Assembly: GCA_035645115.1 (NCBI GenBank)
Contig: DASQNF010000093.1
Span: forward strand, 1 to 33,702
From: JACVRW01 sp035645115
GTDB lineage: Bacteria; Actinomycetota; Thermoleophilia; Solirubrobacterales; Thermoleophilaceae
Direction of reading: 5' to 3'
Length of the DNA stretch: 33,702 bases
How positions within the stretch are numbered: position 1 is the first letter of the stretch; each line of letters begins with the position of its first letter. A model generated the notes under the pieces. That model saw only the letters and a list, made by a program, of their open reading frames with translations. It was not told the origin of the DNA and searched no databases. The position numbers were made by a program, and so were the translations under genes. This document shows positions 6,792-14,945 of this stretch, one piece after another.

Positions 6792-9068
6792 ATGACTGAT
6801 GGTGTAAGCCGGGTCTCGCTCGAGATGGGCGGGAGCTCGATCGAGTTCGAGACCGGCAAGCTCGCCCGACAGGCGAGCGGCGCCGTCGTGGTGACCGCTG
6901 GAGAGACCAAGGTGCTCTGCACGGCCACCGCAGGAAACCCCCGCGACGTCGACTTCCTCCCGCTGACGGTGGACGTCGAGGAGCGCATGTACGCCGCGGG
7001 CAAGATCCCCGGCAGCTTCTTCCGCCGCGAGGGCCGCGCCGGCGAGAAGGCCACCCTCACGGCGCGAATGATCGACCGGCCGCTGCGCCCGCTCTTCCCA
7101 AAGGGCTGGAACCGGGAGACGCAGCTCGTCTCGATCCCCATGTCGATCGACCACTCGCACCCCTACGACATCCTCGCGATGAACGGCGCCAGCGCGGCGC
7201 TGATGCTCTCGGACATCCCCTTCCCGGCCCCCGTCGGCGCAGTGCGGATCGGCCAGGACGCAGAGGGCGCCTTCCTCGTGAACCCCGACGAGGAGTGGCT
7301 GCTCGAGTCGCCGCTCGACCTGGTGGTGGCCGGCACCGAGGACGCCATCCTGATGGTCGAGGCCGGCGCCACCGAGATCACCGAGGCCGAGATCCTGGAC
7401 GCGCTCGACATCGCGCACGCCGAGATCAAGCGGCTCTGCAAGGCGCAGCGCGAGCTGCGCGAGCTGGCGGGCAAGGACAAGGTCGAGATCACCCCGCCCC
7501 AGGTGGACGAGGCGATCATGGACGAGATCAAGTCCCGCTTCGGCGCCGCCCTCGAGGACGCGACCCAGGTCGCCGACAAGCTCGAGCGCCAGGACGCGAC
7601 CAAGAAGGTCGAGGAGGAGACGCTCGAGGCGCTCTCCGGCGACCCCGACGAGCCGGAGAGCTACAAGGAGCGAAGGGGGGCGGTGCAGCTCGCCTTCGAC
7701 CGGCTCGAGAAGGACATCATCCGGCGGCGCATCGCGATCGACAAGAAGCGCCCCGACGGCCGCGCCGCAAAGGAGATCCGCGACATCTGGATCGAGGTCC
7801 CGGCGGCTCCGCGGCTGCACGGCTCGGCGATCTTCACGCGCGGCCAGACCCAGGCGTTCTCGGTCGCGGCGCTCGGCACCACGCGTGACGAGATGCGCCT
7901 GGACACGCTCGGCCTGCAGGAGTCGAAGCACTACTTCCACCACTACAACTTCCCGCCGTTCTCGGTGGGGGAGGCCGGCTTCATGCGCGGGCCCAAGCGC
8001 CGCGACATCGGCCACGGCGCGCTCGCGGAGCGGGCGCTCGTGCCGGTGGTGCCGAAGATCGACGAGTTCCCGTACACGATCCGCGTGGTCTCGGACATCC
8101 TCGAGTCGAACGGGTCGAGCTCGATGGCGTCGGTCTGCGGCTCCACGCTCGCGCTGATGGACGCCGGCGTGCCGATCAAGGCGCCGGTTGCCGGTGTGGC
8201 GATGGGCCTGATCAAGGAGGGCGACGACTACACGGTCCTCACCGACATCGCGGGCGTCGAGGACCACCTGGGCGACATGGACTTCAAGGTCGCCGGCACC
8301 GCCAATGGCATCACCGCCCTGCAGATGGACATAAAGATCTCGGGGGTGACCTTCGAGATCCTGCGCGACGCGCTCGGGCAGGCGAAGGACGCACGCATGT
8401 CGATACTCGGCAAGATGGCCGAGGTCCTCGCCGAGCCGCGCCCGGAGCTCTCGCAGCACGCGCCGCGCATCTCCCAGATCCAGATCGACACCGAGAAGAT
8501 CGGCGCGATCATCGGCAAGGGCGGCGAGACGATCCGCGCGCTCTCGGAGGAGTTCGACGCCCAGATCGACATTGACGACGACGGCACGGTGCGCATCTAC
8601 GCCCAGACGGGTGAGCAGGGCGATGCGCTCACCGACCGCATCCGCTCTATGACCAAGGAGGTCGAGGTCGGCGACGAGTTCACCGGCAAGGTCGTGAAGA
8701 CGACCACCTTCGGCGCCTTCATCGAGCTCGCCAAGGGCACCGACGGCTTGCTGCACATCTCGAACATCGCGCCGGGCCAGCGCCCGAACACGGTTGAGGA
8801 GGTCGTCAACCGCGGCGACGAGCTGCGCGTGAAGGTGGTCGAGGTGGACCGCGAGCGCGGGCGGGTGGGCCTGCGCCTGGCCGAGGACCCCGAGATCGCG
8901 GGCAAGTCCGCCGCCGATCTCGCGGCGATGGGCACCGGCGACAGGGGCGGGCGCGGCGACCGCGGTGACCGCGACCGCGGCGACCGCGGTGGGCGCGGCC
9001 GGCGCGAGAACGGCGGACGCGGCGGGCGCGACCGGGAGCGCCCGCGCTCACGCGACCGCTCGGAGTAG
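6792..9068 (+). CDS. pnp: Polynucleotide phosphorylase with RG-rich tail
   Basis: Phosphorolytic 3'-5' exoribonuclease that also adds 3' tails. The 758-residue protein has the first RNase PH domain (about 15-145, with the FFRREGRAGEKATLTARMIDRP-type segment), an alpha-helical linker, and the second RNase PH domain (about 340-520, catalytic GDMDFKVAGTANGITALQMDIK with Asp497). A KH domain follows (IGAIIGKGGETIRA near 569-582), then an S1 domain (about 627-697, TTTFGAFIELAKGTDGLLHIS). The last 40 or so residues are an Arg/Gly/Asp-rich low-complexity tail (GDRGGRGDRGDRDRGDRGG and on), which may bind RNA. ATG 6792 has a good Shine-Dalgarno. It heads the pnp-M16-dapB unit. Confidence 0.97.
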   Translation: MTDGVSRVSLEMGGSSIEFETGKLARQASGAVVVTAGETKVLCTATAGNPRDVDFLPLTVDVEERMYAAGKIPGSFFRREGRAGEKATLTARMIDRPLRPLFPKGWNRETQLVSIPMSIDHSHPYDILAMNGASAALMLSDIPFPAPVGAVRIGQDAEGAFLVNPDEEWLLESPLDLVVAGTEDAILMVEAGATEITEAEILDALDIAHAEIKRLCKAQRELRELAGKDKVEITPPQVDEAIMDEIKSRFGAALEDATQVADKLERQDATKKVEEETLEALSGDPDEPESYKERRGAVQLAFDRLEKDIIRRRIAIDKKRPDGRAAKEIRDIWIEVPAAPRLHGSAIFTRGQTQAFSVAALGTTRDEMRLDTLGLQESKHYFHHYNFPPFSVGEAGFMRGPKRRDIGHGALAERALVPVVPKIDEFPYTIRVVSDILESNGSSSMASVCGSTLALMDAGVPIKAPVAGVAMGLIKEGDDYTVLTDIAGVEDHLGDMDFKVAGTANGITALQMDIKISGVTFEILRDALGQAKDARMSILGKMAEVLAEPRPELSQHAPRISQIQIDTEKIGAIIGKGGETIRALSEEFDAQIDIDDDGTVRIYAQTGEQGDALTDRIRSMTKEVEVGDEFTGKVVKTTTFGAFIELAKGTDGLLHISNIAPGQRPNTVEEVVNRGDELRVKVVEVDRERGRVGLRLAEDPEIAGKSAADLAAMGTGDRGGRGDRGDRDRGDRGGRGRRENGGRGGRDRERPRSRDRSE

Positions 9069-9074
9069 CGCCGC

Positions 9075-10349
9075 TTGAGCACCCAGCCGGCCCAGCTCAC
9101 CGTCCTCGACTCGGGCGTCCGAGTCGTGACCGAGGCGATGCCCTCGGTCCGCTCGATCGCGCTCGGGTTCTGGGTGAGGGCCGGCTCCCGCGACGAGGCC
9201 GGCGAGCAGGCCGGCCTCTCGCACTTCCTAGAGCACCTGCTCTTCAAGGGCAGCGAGCGCTTCTCGTCGCTCGAGATCGACGAGACCTTCGACGCGATGG
9301 GGGCGGAGGTGAACGCCGGTACCGGCAAGGAGACGACCAACGTCTACTCGCGCTTCCTCGACGGCCACTTGGAGCGGGCTTTCGACGTACTCCAGGACAT
9401 GTTCCTGCGCCCCGCCTACCCCGACATCGACGCCGAGCGCCAGGTGGTGATCGAGGAGATCGCGATGTACGAGGACGAGCCGCAGGACAAGGTGCACGAC
9501 GTGCTCGCCGGCGCGATCTTCGGCGACCATCCGCTCGGCCGGCCGGTGATCGGGCGGGCCGAGGTGATCTCCGCGGTGCCGGTGCCCGACATCGCCGCCT
9601 GGCACGACGGGCGCTACGTGGCGGGCAACATCGTCGTGGCTGCGGCCGGCAACCTCGACCACGACCGGATCGTCGCGCTGGTCGACGGCGCGGTGGCGGA
9701 ACCCCGTCCGGCGCCGGGCGCGGCTGCCCCGCCTAACGGCTCGGCGCCCACGCGCCGCTTCTTCGAGAAGGACACCGAGCAGTACCACCTGTGCGTGGGC
9801 GGCCCCGGGCTCGAGCGCGGGCACGAGAGCCGCTTCGCGCTTCGCATCCTCGACACGATCCTGGGCGGCTCGACCTCGTCGAGGCTGTTCCAGGAGGTGC
9901 GCGAGAAGCGCGGGCTCGCCTATGCCGTCTACTCGTACGCGAGCCACTTCGCCGACTCCGGCCAGGTGGCGCTCTACGTGGGCACCCGCCCGGACAACGT
10001 GGCCGAGGCGATGAATGTGATCGGCTCCGAGCTGCGCCGCCTGTACGAGGACGGTGTCAGCTCCGAGGAGCTCGAGCGCGCGCGGGAGAACGTGAAGGGG
10101 CGCACGGTCCTTTCGATGGAGTCCACGCTCACGCGCATGAGCCGGCTCGGCAGCTCGGTGCTGATGGGCGTCCCCGTGCTGAGCGTCGACGAGCTGCTGG
10201 CGGCCTACGACGCGGTCACGCTCGCGGAGGTCAACGCGCTCGCCCGCGAGCTGTGGGCGCCCGAACGGATGTCGGCGGCCGGCGTGGGCGCGGACGAGTC
10301 CGCCTTCCGGGCGGCGCTCGAGCCGGTCTCGCCGGCGCTGGCGGCGTGA
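9075..10349 (+). CDS. M16-family (pitrilysin/MPP-like) zinc peptidase
   Basis: Metallopeptidase of 424 residues with the inverted zinc motif HxxEH (His50-Phe-Leu-Glu53-His54) in LSHFLEHLLFKGS and a downstream conserved acidic segment VVIEEIAMYEDEPQD (about 125-139) that supplies the third ligand. The second M16 half carries LGGSTSSRLFQEVREKRGLAYAVYS, the substrate-binding motif. The N-terminal half is catalytic and the C-terminal half non-catalytic, as in mitochondrial processing peptidase beta subunits and Bacillus MlpA/YmxG. No signal peptide is seen. TTG 9075, 6 bases after pnp, gives the normal N-terminus QLTVLDSGVRVVTEAMP. M16 genes directly after pnp are common. The stop overlaps dapB by 4 bases. 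Confidence 0.93.
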   Translation: MSTQPAQLTVLDSGVRVVTEAMPSVRSIALGFWVRAGSRDEAGEQAGLSHFLEHLLFKGSERFSSLEIDETFDAMGAEVNAGTGKETTNVYSRFLDGHLERAFDVLQDMFLRPAYPDIDAERQVVIEEIAMYEDEPQDKVHDVLAGAIFGDHPLGRPVIGRAEVISAVPVPDIAAWHDGRYVAGNIVVAAAGNLDHDRIVALVDGAVAEPRPAPGAAAPPNGSAPTRRFFEKDTEQYHLCVGGPGLERGHESRFALRILDTILGGSTSSRLFQEVREKRGLAYAVYSYASHFADSGQVALYVGTRPDNVAEAMNVIGSELRRLYEDGVSSEELERARENVKGRTVLSMESTLTRMSRLGSSVLMGVPVLSVDELLAAYDAVTLAEVNALARELWAPERMSAAGVGADESAFRAALEPVSPALAA

Positions 10350-11002
10350 TCAACGTCGCAGTCTCGGGTGCGGCGGGCCGGATGGGCGCGACGGTCTGCG
10401 CGGCGGTCGAGGCGGCCGAGGACATGGCGCTCGTGGGGCGGGCCGACCCGCTGCTCCAGACGGCGCTCGGCGACGTGCTCGGGGACGCCGACGTGGTGGT
10501 GGACTTCTCGACGCCCGACACGGCGCCGGACAACGCGCGCCTGTGCCTCGAGGCCGGCGTCCACTGCGTGATGGGAACCACCGGCGCCGACTTCTCGCAG
10601 CTCGAGGGGGCGGGCGCCGCGAACCTGTTCGTGGCGCCGAACTTCGCCATCGGGGCCGTGCTGATGATGCGCTTCGCCCGCGAGGCGGCGGCGCACATGC
10701 CGGAGTGCGAGATCGTCGAGCTCCACCACGACCGCAAGCTCGATGTCCCTTCGGGCACCGCCGCGCGCACCGCCGAGCTCGTGCGCGAGGCCGGCGGCAA
10801 CGTGCACGAGCCGATCCACTCGGTGCGGCTTCCGGGACTGGTGGCGCACCAGGAGGTGCTCTTCGGCGGTCCGGGCCAGACACTCACGATTCGTCACGAC
10901 TCGGTCGACCGGGAGTCGTTCATGCCGGGCGTGCTGCTCGCGGTGCGCAGGGTCGGTGAGCTCGAGGCCTCGCCGACGATCGGGCTCGAGCTGCTGCTCT
11001 GA
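10346..11002 (+). CDS. dapB: 4-hydroxy-tetrahydrodipicolinate reductase
   Basis: NAD(P)H-dependent step of the lysine/diaminopimelate pathway, directly after DapA. The 218-residue protein has the nucleotide-binding loop VAVSGAAGRMG (4-14), VVVDFSTPD, the MGTTG loop and the catalytic ELHHDRKLDVPSGTA motif (His127, His128, Lys131). The family C-terminal strand segment HQEVLFGGPGQTLTIRHDS follows. It is shorter than the 245-270 residues common elsewhere; the shortening lies between the cofactor loop and the VVVDF strand, and all catalytic motifs are present. Start is a GTG in a GTGA overlap with the peptidase gene. The stop is one base from that of the convergent GGDEF/EAL gene. Confidence 0.95.
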   Translation: MINVAVSGAAGRMGATVCAAVEAAEDMALVGRADPLLQTALGDVLGDADVVVDFSTPDTAPDNARLCLEAGVHCVMGTTGADFSQLEGAGAANLFVAPNFAIGAVLMMRFAREAAAHMPECEIVELHHDRKLDVPSGTAARTAELVREAGGNVHEPIHSVRLPGLVAHQEVLFGGPGQTLTIRHDSVDRESFMPGVLLAVRRVGELEASPTIGLELLL

Positions 11003-11003
11003 G

Positions 11004-13115
11004 CTAGGCGCGGAGCAGCAGCGCCGTGACCTCGGCGGCCGGCAGGGGCCGGGAGAGGTGGAAGCCCTGGGCGAGCGGGCAGCCCTGGGCGATGAGGAAC
11101 TCGCACTGCGCCTCGGTCTCCACGCCCTCGGCCACCACCTCGCGCCCGAACGCCCCCGCCAAGTGGATGATCGCGGCCAGCACCGCGGAGGCCTGGGCGC
11201 TCTCGGGCACTTCGCGCATGAACGAGATGTCGATCTTGAGCCGCTCGACCGGCATGCGACGCACGCGACTCAGGGACGAGAAGCCCTTGCCGAAGTCGTC
11301 GATCGCGAGCCGCACGCCGAGGGCGTGAAGCCGCTCGAGCGGGCCGGTGCCGGTGGCCTCGTCCATCGCCGCTGACTCGGTGACCTCGACGATCATGCGC
11401 CCGGCGTCGATCCCGTGGCGCGCCAGCGTACTCGCGAAGATCTCCGGGTACTCGGGCCTGCGCAGCTCGCGCGGCGAGACGTTCACGCTCAGGCGCGGGG
11501 TCAGCCCGAGTGCGGCCCACACGGCACCCTGGCGGCAGAGCTCGTCCACCACCCAAGCGCCGATCGGCTCGATCAGGCCGCTGTGCTCGGCCGCCGGGAT
11601 GAACCCGCCGGGCGAGACGAGGCCCTGGGCGGGGTCGTTCCATCGCAGCAAGGCCTCCACTTCCACGGGCCGCGTCGTGCCGTTCAACGCGAAGATCGGC
11701 TGGTAGTGGAGCACGAGCTGGTTCAGCTCGACCGAGCGTCGCAGGCGAGCGGTGAGCGAGAGCCGCTCGAGCGGGTCCTCGGCCTCGGGAAGGTAAAGCG
11801 AGTGCCTTGCCCTGCCGGCGCGCTTGGCCTGGTAGGTGGCGGTGTCGGCGTGGCGGAGCAGCTCGTCGGCGTCGGCGGCGTCGCGCGGGAACACGCTGAT
11901 GCCCACGCTCGCGCTCACGTGCAGCGACACGCCGGCCACGGAGAACGGGGCGCCGAGAATCGTGGCCACGCGGGCGGCAGCCGCCTCGGCCGGTGCGTCG
12001 GCCTCCACCGGCAGGTCGTTGAGCAGCAGGAAGAACTCGTCGCTGCCGTCGCGGGCCAGCACGTCGTAGTGGCGGCTCATTCCGAGCAGGCGCTCGGCGA
12101 TCGCGCCGAGCAACTCATCGCCGACCGCGTGTCCGAGGCTGTCGTTCACGAGCTTGAAGTCGTCGATGTCGACACACAGCAGGCCCACGCCGGTGCCCGC
12201 GCGAGCGGCGCGCGCCACGGCGGCCGTGAGGCGCTCGGAGAGCATCGCGCGATTGCCGAGGCCCGTGAGCTGGTCGTGGTAGGCGAGATATGCCACGCGA
12301 TCCTGGGCGCGCCGGCGCTCCGTGATGTCCTCACCGGAGCTGAGCGAGCCCGTGACACGGCCGTCGGCGTCGTGCAGCAGCGTGCTGTGCCACGAGATCA
12401 GGCGGCTCTCGCCGGCCTTCGAGATCACGCTGCTCTCGTATTCCTCTACGACGGCCAGCTCGCCGCGCAGGAACCGCCCGAAGTCCTCGCGCACCGCCAC
12501 ACGTTCACGCCTGGGCATCACCAGCTCGAACCAGTCACGCCCGCTGAGCTCCGCTTCCGCATATCCGAGCACCTCGCAGGTGCGGCGGTTGGCGAGGCTG
12601 ACCTCGCCGCCCTCGTCGAGAACCACGATCATCGTGGCCGCCACGTCCAGGTAGCGCTGGGCGCGGGCCTCGCTCTCGGAGAGATCGTGCTGGGCGCTCT
12701 TGAGCTGGCTCAGGTCCATCAGGACGCCCTGCGTGCAGACGGGCCGCCCGAGCTCGTCGCGGATCACCGTGTCCCGCTCCCAGACCCATACCTCATGGCC
12801 GTCGGCGGCGATCATGCGGAACTCGCCCTCGTACTCCTCGGCGTTCTCGAAGCTCCTGTGCTCGTTGTCGAGGACGCGGGCTCGATCCTCGGGATGGATC
12901 CGCTCCGCCCACAGCTGCGGGTCGGCGAGCCAGTGCTCGGCGGGGTAGCCGAGCAGCTGCTCGACCTGCGGGCTTATGTACAGGAACGGCGCTTCGGGGC
13001 TGAACTCGCAGATGTAGGTAACCGCCGGAATCTGCTCGACGAGCATGCGGTAGCGCACGTCGATCGGAACCTCGTGTCGCTCTGCTGTGTGGGCGGCGCT
13101 TCGCTCTTCGTCCAT
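11004..13115 (-). CDS. PAS-PAS-GGDEF-EAL cyclic-di-GMP signalling protein
   Basis: Cytosolic 703-residue protein without membrane segments. Two PAS domains lie at about 20-135 and 148-265, a GGDEF domain at about 275-435 and an EAL domain at about 450-700. The GGDEF signature is altered to GSDEF (357-361), but the fold motifs DQLTGLGNR, CVDIDDFKLVNDSLGHAVGDE and a correctly placed RxxD inhibitory site (Arg348-Asp351) remain. EAL residues expected for catalysis are present: Glu487 (EAL), Asn545, Glu577, Asp606/Asp607 (DDFGKGFSSL), Lys627, Glu663 and Gln683. It is therefore probably a cyclic-di-GMP phosphodiesterase, with the GGDEF part either a weak cyclase or a GTP/c-di-GMP sensor. It lies 64 bases downstream of the DUF3052-like gene on the same strand. 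Confidence 0.93.
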   Translation of the reverse strand: MDEERSAAHTAERHEVPIDVRYRMLVEQIPAVTYICEFSPEAPFLYISPQVEQLLGYPAEHWLADPQLWAERIHPEDRARVLDNEHRSFENAEEYEGEFRMIAADGHEVWVWERDTVIRDELGRPVCTQGVLMDLSQLKSAQHDLSESEARAQRYLDVAATMIVVLDEGGEVSLANRRTCEVLGYAEAELSGRDWFELVMPRRERVAVREDFGRFLRGELAVVEEYESSVISKAGESRLISWHSTLLHDADGRVTGSLSSGEDITERRRAQDRVAYLAYHDQLTGLGNRAMLSERLTAAVARAARAGTGVGLLCVDIDDFKLVNDSLGHAVGDELLGAIAERLLGMSRHYDVLARDGSDEFFLLLNDLPVEADAPAEAAAARVATILGAPFSVAGVSLHVSASVGISVFPRDAADADELLRHADTATYQAKRAGRARHSLYLPEAEDPLERLSLTARLRRSVELNQLVLHYQPIFALNGTTRPVEVEALLRWNDPAQGLVSPGGFIPAAEHSGLIEPIGAWVVDELCRQGAVWAALGLTPRLSVNVSPRELRRPEYPEIFASTLARHGIDAGRMIVEVTESAAMDEATGTGPLERLHALGVRLAIDDFGKGFSSLSRVRRMPVERLKIDISFMREVPESAQASAVLAAIIHLAGAFGREVVAEGVETEAQCEFLIAQGCPLAQGFHLSRPLPAAEVTALLLRA

Positions 13116-13179
13116 GACTTGGAGGGCCGCCTCGGGCGGTCCTGATCGTTCATCGGCGCTACAGCGCTTATCTTGAGCG

Positions 13180-13605
13180 TCAGGCCGCGCTCTTGCTGGG
13201 CTCGCGCCGCAGGCTGCGGGGCACCACGAACCTGATTCCCGAGCGCTCGTCGTCGATCGAGCAGGTCTTGTTGTCGATCAGGCCGAGCCGCTTGGCGTGG
13301 GGGACGAGCGCCATCTGGTTGAGGTAGCGCTCGTGTCCCCGCTTGCGCGTGATGATCCAGAGGAAGCCGGTGTCGCGCAGGCGCGCCCGGTAGCGGACGA
13401 GCGCCTCCTTGGCCTCGTCCTCGGACTCCACCAGGACGATCGCGCCGTCGAGCGGGCCGGAGCGCACGAGGCCACGCCCGACGGCATGCTTGGCGTCGCG
13501 CCTCAGCCCCGGGCCCACGTCACCGGCGATCTCCAGCCGCTGATCGGGCTTGAGACCGAGCTTCTGGACCGCCGTGCGGTGGCTGTAGTCGCGTTCCTGA
13601 GCCAT
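13180..13605 (-). CDS. DUF3052-like protein of unknown function
   Basis: Protein of 141 residues resembling the actinobacterial DUF3052 group. It opens with MAQERDYSHRTAVQKLGLKP, has a central strand-helix pattern DGAIVLVESEDEAKEALVRY, a GFLWIITRKRG segment like the family's WLLTPK turn, and an ending LIDNKTCSIDDERSGIRFVVPR. No catalytic motif is evident and no function is established. The frame is open upstream to 13866, but ATG 13605 is preceded by GGGGAG (13616-13611) at 5 bases, and the extension would overlap the divergent gene, so 13605 is preferred. It may be cotranscribed with the GGDEF/EAL gene 64 bases downstream. Confidence 0.75.
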   Translation of the reverse strand: MAQERDYSHRTAVQKLGLKPDQRLEIAGDVGPGLRRDAKHAVGRGLVRSGPLDGAIVLVESEDEAKEALVRYRARLRDTGFLWIITRKRGHERYLNQMALVPHAKRLGLIDNKTCSIDDERSGIRFVVPRSLRREPSKSAA

Positions 13606-13731
13606 GCTCGCTCCCCAAATACTGCCATTTGCAGCGGAGCTCTCTGAAATCCTGCGCCCGGCCGCCGCGCCTCGGGAGCCGGGCGCCCATGCGCGCGGTA
13701 CCCTGCTGCCACGCGAACCGAGGACACACAG
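13606..13731. promoter_or_regulatory. Divergent promoter region between DUF3052-like and small coiled-coil genes
   Basis: This 126-base region must hold promoters in both directions. On the + strand TACCCT at 13699-13704 is a plausible -10, 27 bases before the ATG, with GAGGA at 13720-13724 as Shine-Dalgarno. The same hexamer recurs before rny at 28542. On the - strand the AT-richer stretch 13617-13630 is the likely -10 zone, but no hexamer stands out. Confidence 0.45.
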
Positions 13732-14073
13732 ATGGGCTTCATGGACAGGGCGAAGAAGCTCGCCGAGCAGGCGCAGCAGAAGCTGGACGAGGCGCAGGGG
13801 CAGTTCAACAAGGGCGCCGCGACGGGTGGCGAGCCGCAGGGTGGGGGCCAGCGGTTCGACGCCCACGGGCGGCCGATCCCGCAGGCCGAGACCCCGGGCG
13901 CTGCGCCGCAGGCGCCGTCCACGGGTGGGGCGGCGCCCGCCGCTCCCGCGCAGGAGCAGCCCCCCGGCCCGGACGCCCCCGCCCCGCAGGAGCCGGCCGA
14001 CCCGCCGCCGCCGCCTCAGCAGAGCGGGGACACGAACGCCACCCCCGACCCGTTCAAGCCGCTGCAGCAGTGA
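13732..14073 (+). CDS. Small coiled-coil, proline-rich hypothetical protein
   Basis: I do not recognise a characterised family. The 113-residue product has an amphipathic N-terminal helix (MGFMDRAKKLAEQAQQKLDE, about 1-27) that could form a coiled coil. Then come a Gly-rich linker, a short QRFDAHGRPIPQAETPG motif, and a disordered tail rich in Pro, Ala and Gln, ending in DPFKPLQQ. No signal peptide or membrane segment is seen. A Shine-Dalgarno-like GAGGA lies 7 bases before the ATG and codon use is normal, so it looks like a true gene. Its last codons overlap the possible GTG start of dapA by 4 bases, suggesting an operon with dapA and rnj. Confidence 0.72.
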   Translation: MGFMDRAKKLAEQAQQKLDEAQGQFNKGAATGGEPQGGGQRFDAHGRPIPQAETPGAAPQAPSTGGAAPAAPAQEQPPGPDAPAPQEPADPPPPPQQSGDTNATPDPFKPLQQ

Positions 14074-14945
14074 CCGAGCGCTTCGCCCGCGACAGCATGC
14101 GCCTCGGCGGCATCCTCACCGCGATGGTCACGCCGTTCGACCGCGACGGGGAGCTCGCCGAGGGCGCCGCCACCCGCCTGATGCGCCACCTGCTCGAGAA
14201 CGGGTCGGACGGGCTGGTGCTCGCGGGCAGCACCGGCGAGGGCGCCACGCTCACGGACGACGAGAAGTGCCGGCTCTGGGAGCTCGGCGTGGCCGAGTCC
14301 GGCAGCGCGCCGGTGATCGCCGGCACCGGCACCTACGACACCCGCCACACGATCGAGCTGACCAGGCGGGCCAGCGAGATCGGCGTAGACGCCGCTCTGG
14401 TCGTCACGCCCTACTACGTGAAGCCGAACCGGCGTGGGATAAAGGCGCACTTCGAGGCGGTGGCCGGGTCCACCGACCTGCCGATCGTGGTCTACAACAT
14501 CCCCGGCCGCACCGCCGTGGACATCCCCAACGACCTGCTCGCCGAGCTGGCCGAGATCGAGAACATAGTGGCGGTCAAGCAGGCCCGCTACGAGGAGCTC
14601 GCGCCGGTCGAGGGGATCGACCTGCTGGCGGGCAACGACGAGGTGCTGGCACAGGTCCTCGACGTGGGCGGGACTGGGGGCATCCTCGTGGCTGCCCACC
14701 TCGTGGGCCGGGAGATGCGGCGCATGATCGACGAGCCCGAGGCGCGCGTCGAGATCCAAGAGTCGCTGCTCGACCTGTTCGCCGCGCTCACGGTGACCAC
14801 CAACCCGATACCGGTCAAGGCGGCGCTAAACATGGCCGGCCACGACGTCGGCGGCCTGCGCCTCCCATTGGTGGAGGCCGACGAGGACGAGAAGGCGAAG
14901 ATCCGCCTGGCGCTCGAGCGCCACAACCTCCTGGCGACCATCTAG
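14070..14945 (+). CDS. dapA: 4-hydroxy-tetrahydrodipicolinate synthase
   Basis: Condenses pyruvate with aspartate semialdehyde, the first committed step of diaminopimelate/lysine synthesis. Motifs are LTAMVTPFDRDGEL, GSTGEGATL, VVTPYYVKPN, YNIPGRTAVDIP with the catalytic Tyr, and NIVAVKQA with the Schiff-base Lys (codon 14577). Two starts are possible. GTG 14070 overlaps the previous stop as GTGA and gives 291 residues. ATG 14097 gives 282 residues and places Tyr133 and Lys161 exactly at the numbers used for E. coli DapA. I give the longer form because such overlaps are frequent here. rnj begins immediately after the stop. Confidence 0.94.
   Translation: MTERFARDSMRLGGILTAMVTPFDRDGELAEGAATRLMRHLLENGSDGLVLAGSTGEGATLTDDEKCRLWELGVAESGSAPVIAGTGTYDTRHTIELTRRASEIGVDAALVVTPYYVKPNRRGIKAHFEAVAGSTDLPIVVYNIPGRTAVDIPNDLLAELAEIENIVAVKQARYEELAPVEGIDLLAGNDEVLAQVLDVGGTGGILVAAHLVGREMRRMIDEPEARVEIQESLLDLFAALTVTTNPIPVKAALNMAGHDVGGLRLPLVEADEDEKAKIRLALERHNLLATI

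Noticed and set aside
6330..8756. Long open frame of 808 codons on the minus strand across pnp
   Set aside because: It is a high-GC shadow of pnp: composition is Leu/Arg/Asp/His-heavy with no family motif, and pnp has complete domains on the other strand.
8938..9065. GC-rich CGACCGCGG-type repeats considered as a separate repeat element
   Set aside because: They are codon-level consequences of the Arg/Gly/Asp tail of PNPase and stay in frame to its stop.
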